Below are positions 58,997 to 64,000 of a stretch of DNA of 64,000 nucleotides, in pieces. The position numbers were made by a program, and so were the translations under genes. Each line of letters begins with the position of its first letter. Positions within the stretch are counted from its first letter, which is position 1. Source of the DNA: Neofusicoccum parvum (Eukaryota; Ascomycota; Dothideomycetes; Botryosphaeriales; Botryosphaeriaceae); assembly GCA_020912385.1 (NCBI GenBank), contig CP087207.1:2604001-2668000 (forward strand). Direction: 5' to 3'. The notes under the pieces are model-generated. The model searched no databases. It saw only the letters and a program-made list of their open reading frames with translations, and was not told the origin of the DNA.

Positions 58997-59781
58997 ATGG
59001 CGAAAGGTGGCAAGGGAGCCGGCGAGAACAGCAAGAAGGCCGCTGGCAATGCGAAGAAGGCAGAGGCTGCGGCCAAGAAGCAGGAGGCCGCCGACAAGGT
59101 GAAGGCCGCCGCGGAGGATGCTGAGTGGTCAAAGGGTTCGAAGGGCAACTCCAAGGCGTAAGTTCCTACAGCACAAGACTTTTTGGGGGCGCACAGATCG
59201 CTTCGACCCCTGTACAACGCGCTCTGGAGCTTCGTTTGGAATGCTGACGCGGTTTGGTGCACAGCGAGGCTGCGGCAGCCAAGAAGGCTGAAGCCGACCG
59301 CAAGAAGGCCGAGAAGGAAGCCCTTCTGCGCGAAGAGGAGGCATCGCTACCCAGCAAGGGCCCGTCCAAGAGCAAGGGTGCGCAAAAGAAGACCCGTGGC
59401 GGCGGTCTTGACGATGCTCTCGCTTCCCTCGACGCTCCCTCCAAGAAGGCCGGGGCTCTCAACGCGTCCGGTATCGACAACGCGCTCGATGCGCTCTCTC
59501 TCGGAACGGGCAAGGGCGACGATAAGATTGACAGGCACCCGGAGCGTCGCTTCAAGGCGGCGTATGCGGCGTACGAAGAGCGCAGGCTGGAGGAGATGAA
59601 GGACGAGAAGGGTCTGCGTCGGCAGCAGAAGATCGATCAGATCCGCAAAGAGTTCGAGAAGCACCCCGACAACCCGTTCAACCAGGTCCACGGCAAGTTC
59701 GATTCGACGCGCGAAGAGCTTGCCGGAATCAAGGCGGCGGAGAAGTCCAAGGTGGAAGCGCGTCTTACGGATCGGTCGTAA
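58997..59781 (+). CDS. CCDC124/Lso2-type ribosome-binding coiled-coil protein
   Basis: Two exons, 58997-59157 and 59265-59781, giving 225 residues. The N-terminal half is a Lys/Ala/Glu-rich helix (MAKGGKGAGENSKKAAGNAK, later AAKKAEADRKKAEKEALLRE), a likely coiled coil. The C-terminal half holds the conserved CCDC124 block: HPERRFKAAYAAYEERRLEE, then LRRQQKIDQIRKEFEKHPDN and PFNQVHGKFDSTREE. In yeast and human, Lso2/CCDC124 proteins bind idle 80S ribosomes near the tRNA and mRNA sites and aid recovery of translation after starvation. The acidic/Lys-rich composition and lack of a signal peptide fit a cytosolic ribosome factor. The GTAAGT donor interrupts an Ala codon near residue 54 and the CACAG acceptor restores KAEAAAAKK. 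Length matches human CCDC124 (223). Confidence 0.9.
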
Positions 59782-61522
59782 GAGGCTCACTCGCAGAGGC
59801 GGTGAGACAAGAGTCAGGACGGCGTGCCCGCGGCCTTGGACTGGGTTGGCTACAGCGGGTGATTGCCGTGGGGGATCATCAGTTGCTGGGTCAATGAGGA
59901 AATGCGGCGCTGCCGGCAGCTGATTGTAGCGGGACCACAAAGCAAACGGCTCGTCCGGCGGAGGAAGACCGCGTCTGAGATAGCGGAGAGAAGAGCGCGT
60001 TGGGAGCGCTAGAGGAAATTGCGGAGGCGGTCATGATAACAAAGTTGTTTGTACGGATTACTATGGCATTGGAGCATCAATAGATCGAAGCAGAGAGCTG
60101 GAGATCTCCCGGCGTATCACGGTGGAGCGACTCCGGCACGCCTGCAGCCTTTCATTCGCACCACGTGAGAGTGGCTGCGAACCACTCAAGGCCAGACAAG
60201 TCCGATTGATCGAGCTTGAAACCGCCCTGTTCTGTTTCACGTTCACGCTCTTCAACTCCAACCTCACGCGGAAATGCCAGCTCATCTTCGCAGGCGCCTC
60301 ACTTACACGTATCTGACACGAAAACTCAACAGGCAGACGCCCAACCGCCGTGGCCGCCACTATCGAAAGCGAAGCTCTAGCTTCGTGATTCTGCTCAGCG
60401 AGGACGAATGCATCCCGCGCTGGTATCAGTAGAGGATAGCTCGATGATCAGCTCTATCACAAGCACACCCACGCCGAGTCAGAGAGCTGTGGGAGTCCCT
60501 GCGGCAACAATCACATCCGGCAGCAGCTGTGGTCTGCAGGGCAAAGCTCGGAGCGATTGGCCCATCCTGGCGCGCGGCCGGCTCGCACACACCGCATCGA
60601 CGCACGAGCGCCGGACACGTTCTGCACCTGCTGGCACATCACGCACGGCCGAGCCTTCGATGTGATGACTGTCTGCTGCGCGGGAGCTCGATTCGCTGGC
60701 GGGCCTTGGGCATGGTGGCCGGGCGGGTGGCATAATTTGTTGAGTTGAGCGCCGGGCGGGTGGGATTTGTGAAGGGTGTGCTGAGTTGTGCTGTTGCGGC
60801 GTCGTCGTCTGGCCGGCGCGGGTGACGCCATAGTTTTTGGCGCGGTGGGTGCTACGGGAACGCTGACCGCCTTCACAACAACAACACTGGCTTCGCTGCG
60901 GTTCTGCAGCCACGGCCACCGGCGGCCGCGACACGGCCGAGCAGCGCGGCCTGGTCTTGCGTGCAGAATCGGGCCCTTGGGCTGCGCGTGTGGCACATGC
61001 GGCTCTTCGGTGGGAGGCGCTACGCGCTGGCGCTTCCGCCTGTGGCTGCCAGGATCCCTCCCGCGCGTGCTCGAGGCGGCCAGCTTCGTGCAACGCCCAT
61101 CGCCGCTGTCACCACGCCCGCCCCGGCTGCGCCCGGCACCGCGCGCTGTTGGTGCCCGCAGGGCCGCAATGCACATCGCCGCGGGCAGGCTCGCCGCTGC
61201 TGTGCTGTTCGCAGCCCTGGTCGTGTCGAGCGCTGATTGGAGCGCGCGCGCGGCTGGCCCAAGCACATAGCTTCCGCATGTTGACCTCGCCCTCGAATCT
61301 CTGCATGCTATGCCTGCGCGGCAGGAATAACAGGCGGCGCTGCAGCTGTGCCTGCTGGACGCATAATTACTTAGCTCTACTGGCCCGCATCCTGCCTGCT
61401 CCAGACACCGCTCTGCTGCTTTCAGCCGTTGTGCAGCCCGCAGCATCAACACCGCTTGATACCCGCACGTTTATTTATGTACCGCTAGGACCGCGCGGAC
61501 CCTGGACCCGCCGCAAATCGCC
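59782..61522. other. Intergenic region upstream of the coiled-coil gene
   Basis: No gene supported. From about 60400 to 61300 the DNA is GC-rich with overlapping frames on both strands (for example 60511-61452 minus, 313 codons; 60957-61526 plus) of Ala/Arg/Ser/Cys composition without a domain. The promoter of the gene at 61523 must be at the right end. Confidence 0.5.
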
Positions 61523-64000
61523 ATGACGAGCCTGTGGAAAAGCCGGCGCAGCTCCGAGTAAGCCATCCACACCCGCCCGGCGCTATCCACCATCACTCCA
61601 CACCCTTCACACGCCAGCAAAATTTTCTCCTTCTCTCCCGCCTTTTCCTCCCCGAGCCCGCTCTTCCCTCTTCCCTGCCTCACCTACCTTCCCCCTCCCC
61701 GCGCGTTGCTGCGGTTCACTTGTGTTTACTTTGCCGTGTAAACAGCAACCCGGATTCTGCCCGCCCGCAAATCCAACGCAGCCCATCCAAGAAGATCATC
61801 GAGGACATCGAGAAGGGCACCTCTCGCGCCGCTCGCAAGTTTGAGAGCGTCCGCCGACGGGAAAGCGTAAAGCGCGACCGGGCCAACCTCGCCACCATCC
61901 ACTCCGTGGGCGACCAGTTCGAGCAGCAGGTCGACCAGGAGCTCCACCAGACCGGAGGGCCAGTTCGCCAGCCTTCCACCTCAAAACGCGACTCGCCTCC
62001 AAGCAGCCAGACAAGACCGTCGCCTTCGAGCAGCCGCTCGAGACAATCCGTCCAGCCCGAGCCGTTCACACCCCTCCAGCGCCGCAGATCAAAGCTCCAG
62101 CGAGCAGCTGCTTCAGATACCGCCGCACACCCGCAGCCTTTCGACGGCTCATCCGACAAAAAGCCAGCACGCCCCGACCAACCCAAGCGCAACGCCATGT
62201 TCCGCTACTTCTTCGGTGGCACCGCGCAGCCCGAGAAGCCCGAAACCGCCGACGATGTGCCCCGCAGCGATTCGTTGGTCGGCGAGGCGGAGGAGCTGAG
62301 GAGACAACTCAGCGAGATGGAGAAGCAACTCGAGAAGGCGAATGAGCAGCTCGGCGCTCGGGATTCCGAGGTCAGTACGCTGCAGCACCGCACCGAGGAG
62401 CTGGCCGCCGATTACAAGATCAAGGAGGCTGCTCTGATGCAGCAGAAGGCCGCTCTCGAGGAGCACATGGTCAGTGTTGTCGTGCAGCAAATTACTGATG
62501 CACGGAAGGCCGAGAGGGACTCCGTCAAGGAGGGCTGTGAGCAGGAGTACCAAGCGAAGCTGGTGAGTTTTTCTCTCTGTACATGCATCGGCGGAGGAAC
62601 TTGCGGTCTAACAAATCTGGCTTGCACAGGATGCTATCCAGCACGAGCACGAAGCCAAGATCACCGCCCTCATCCGCGACCACGACGCAACCAAAACCTC
62701 GTCCGAGCAGCTCAAGACTGATCTGGACACTCAAATCGAGAAGCTGAAGGCTGACCTCGCCGACGCCTACGCGAAGCACCAGGCCGCCGAGACTAAGATC
62801 TCGCAAGCTGAATCCGAGCTTGCTGCCCTCCGTGAGGAGTCGGCGAAGGCTGTCGAGGAGGCGAACACCGCGAAGGAGTCTCTCAGGGCTGAGCTCGAGG
62901 ACAAGATCGCGTCTATTGCCACCGAGCTTCATTCTGCCCAGTCTGACCTGTCTGCTGCCCGCGCCGAGGCCGCGGAGCACGCTCAGAAGCACGAAACCCT
63001 GCACGCCGAGTCTACGCGTCTTCAGGAGGAGGCTGCTGCCACGAGCTCCAAGCTTGATGAGCAAATCCAGGCTCTCACTGCTGATCTCGAGAGCGCTAAG
63101 AACAACGCCGAAGCTGCTGCTGGCGAGAAGAACGAAGCCGCTACCGCCGCCGCTAAGGCTCTTGAGGACGCGCAGTCCGCCGCCGAGTCTCTGCAGGCTC
63201 AGATCGCAACCCTGGAGGAGGAGCTCTCTGCTGTCAGATCCAACTCGGAGAAGCTGGAGACGGAGTATGAAGCCCACAAGGAATCTACTTCCGCTGCTGC
63301 TTCCGAGGCGCAGGCTCAACTTGAGAACGGCGTCAAGGAGCTCGACGAGCTGCGTCAGAAGCTGACTGAGGCTGAGAGCGGTCTTGCGGAGAAGCAAGCC
63401 GCTCTTGAGATCGTTCAGTCCGAGCTCGCCGGCAAGAGCGTTGAGGTTGCCAGCCTCGTCGCCGCCCTCGACGCCGAGAAGACCGCTCACACTGAGACCA
63501 AGGGCACTCACGAGTCTGAAATTTCGGCACACGGCGAGACCAAGGCTGCTCACGAGGCTTCTCAGTCCAAGATTGCGGAGCTTGAGCAGCAGGTCAGCAA
63601 GGCGGAAGCTTCCCTGGCTACCATTGCCGAGCTTGAGGCCAAGATCACTGCGCTGGAGACCGCTCAGACTGAGGCTGAGACCAAGGCTGCTGAGCTGTCG
63701 AGCCAGGTCGACTCCGCCAAGGCTGATGCTGAGACGGCCAACTCCAAGGTTGCTGAGCTTGAGGCTACTATTTCCGAGCTTGAGTCCGCCAAGATTGCCG
63801 CTGAGACCAAGGCTTCTGAGCTTGAGGGAAAGATCCCGGAGCTCGAGGCTAAGGTTGAGGAACTCACCAAGGAGATCGAGGGTCACGTTACCACTAAGAC
63901 CGAGCTCGAGAGCAAGGTTGAGGAGCTGAACAAGACCGTCGAGGAGCACGTCGCCAGCAAGTCTGACATCGAGGCCAAGGTTGCCGAACTTACCCAGGAG
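61523..64000 (+). CDS. Long coiled-coil protein, partial (runs off the window)
   Basis: Exons 61523-61557, 61746-62562 and 62630 to at least 64000, still in frame at the edge after 741 codons. The start (MTSLWKSRRSS) joins through a GTAAGC/AACAG intron to a basic segment with PSKKIIEDIEKGTSRAARKF. A disordered Ser/Pro/Gln region follows (about 70-165). From EAEELRRQLSEMEKQLEKAN (about 200) onward the protein is one long heptad-repeat coiled coil, Glu/Ala/Lys-rich, with a basic patch MFRYFFGG just before it. Near the edge the coil becomes a regular 21-residue repeat. Proteins like this act as scaffolds, tethers or cytoskeletal linkers, but without the C-terminus I cannot place it. A 474-codon minus-strand frame over the same DNA is a shadow of the coiled coil. 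Confidence 0.88.
63842..64000 (+). repeat. 63-bp tandem repeat within the coiled-coil gene
   Basis: Units start at 63842, 63905 and 63968 and encode 21 residues each, three heptads, with the shared pattern (L/I)E(A/S)KV(E/A)EL. The third copy is cut by the window edge, so the array probably continues. Confidence 0.75.

Noticed and set aside
60511..61452. 313-codon minus-strand frame upstream of the coiled-coil gene
   Set aside because: Ala/Arg/Ser/Cys-rich, overlapped by open plus frames, no domain; best explained by GC-rich composition.
62525..63949. 474-codon minus-strand frame, Leu/Gly/Ser-rich
   Set aside because: It is the reverse of the plus-strand coiled-coil gene. Leu codons on the minus strand mirror Glu/Lys codons on the plus strand, and there is no independent domain.

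Overview
The window reads as chromosomal DNA of a filamentous ascomycete (Pezizomycotina; a Dothideomycete is my guess from overall feel, not proven). The genes are split by short introns, mostly about 48-110 bases, with GTAAGT/GTACGT/GTGAGT-type donors and CAG/TAG acceptors. The families are fungal: a Zn2Cys6 activator, an SNG1/DUF3533 protein, a DHA1-type MFS transporter, MOT1, and an Stm1-type ribosome factor. There are no operons, no prokaryotic signals, and I found no rRNA, tRNA, CRISPR array or intact transposon.

Layout. 1-4424: GC-rich DNA without a supported gene. 4425-7751 (+): Zn2Cys6 transcription factor. 7752-13098: gene-poor, first GC-rich (about 9.0-10.35 kb), then AT-richer. 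13099-13936 (+): cytosolic ribosomal protein uL13 (L16/L13a). 14704-17096 (+): AMP-forming acyl-CoA ligase. 18081-24069 (+): MOT1, the Swi2/Snf2 ATPase that removes TBP from DNA. 25845-27189 (-): Stm1-like ribosome-binding protein. 27907-29592 (-): AP-1-like bZIP factor. 32331-35569 (+): large arrestin-fold protein. 38896-40264 (-) and 40662-41915 (+): D-galactonate dehydratase-type enzyme and calcineurin-like metallophosphatase, transcribed divergently from a 397-base interval. 43742-45886 (+): single-exon J-domain protein. About 49.07-49.44 kb: broken remnant of a HET-type gene. 49547-51338 (-): MFS transporter. 52523-55169 (-): replication factor Cdc45. 56836-58257 (+): SNG1/DUF3533 membrane protein. 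58997-59781 (+): CCDC124/Lso2-type protein. 61523->64000 (+): long coiled-coil protein running off the right edge.

Most of this is housekeeping: transcription (MOT1, Zn2Cys6, bZIP), replication (Cdc45) and translation (uL13, Stm1-like, CCDC124/Lso2-like). Sugar-acid and acyl-CoA metabolism and transport genes are interspersed. I see no biosynthetic cluster or defence island, and no clear previously undescribed system. The most interesting details concern gene structure (micro-exons of 11, 16, 18 and 19 nt, a possible GC-AG intron, a stop-free in-frame intron), a 63-bp tandem repeat at the right edge, a decayed HET gene, and GC-rich intergenic blocks with unusually long open frames on both strands. 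All exon boundaries were read by eye from splice consensus, frame and family resemblance.
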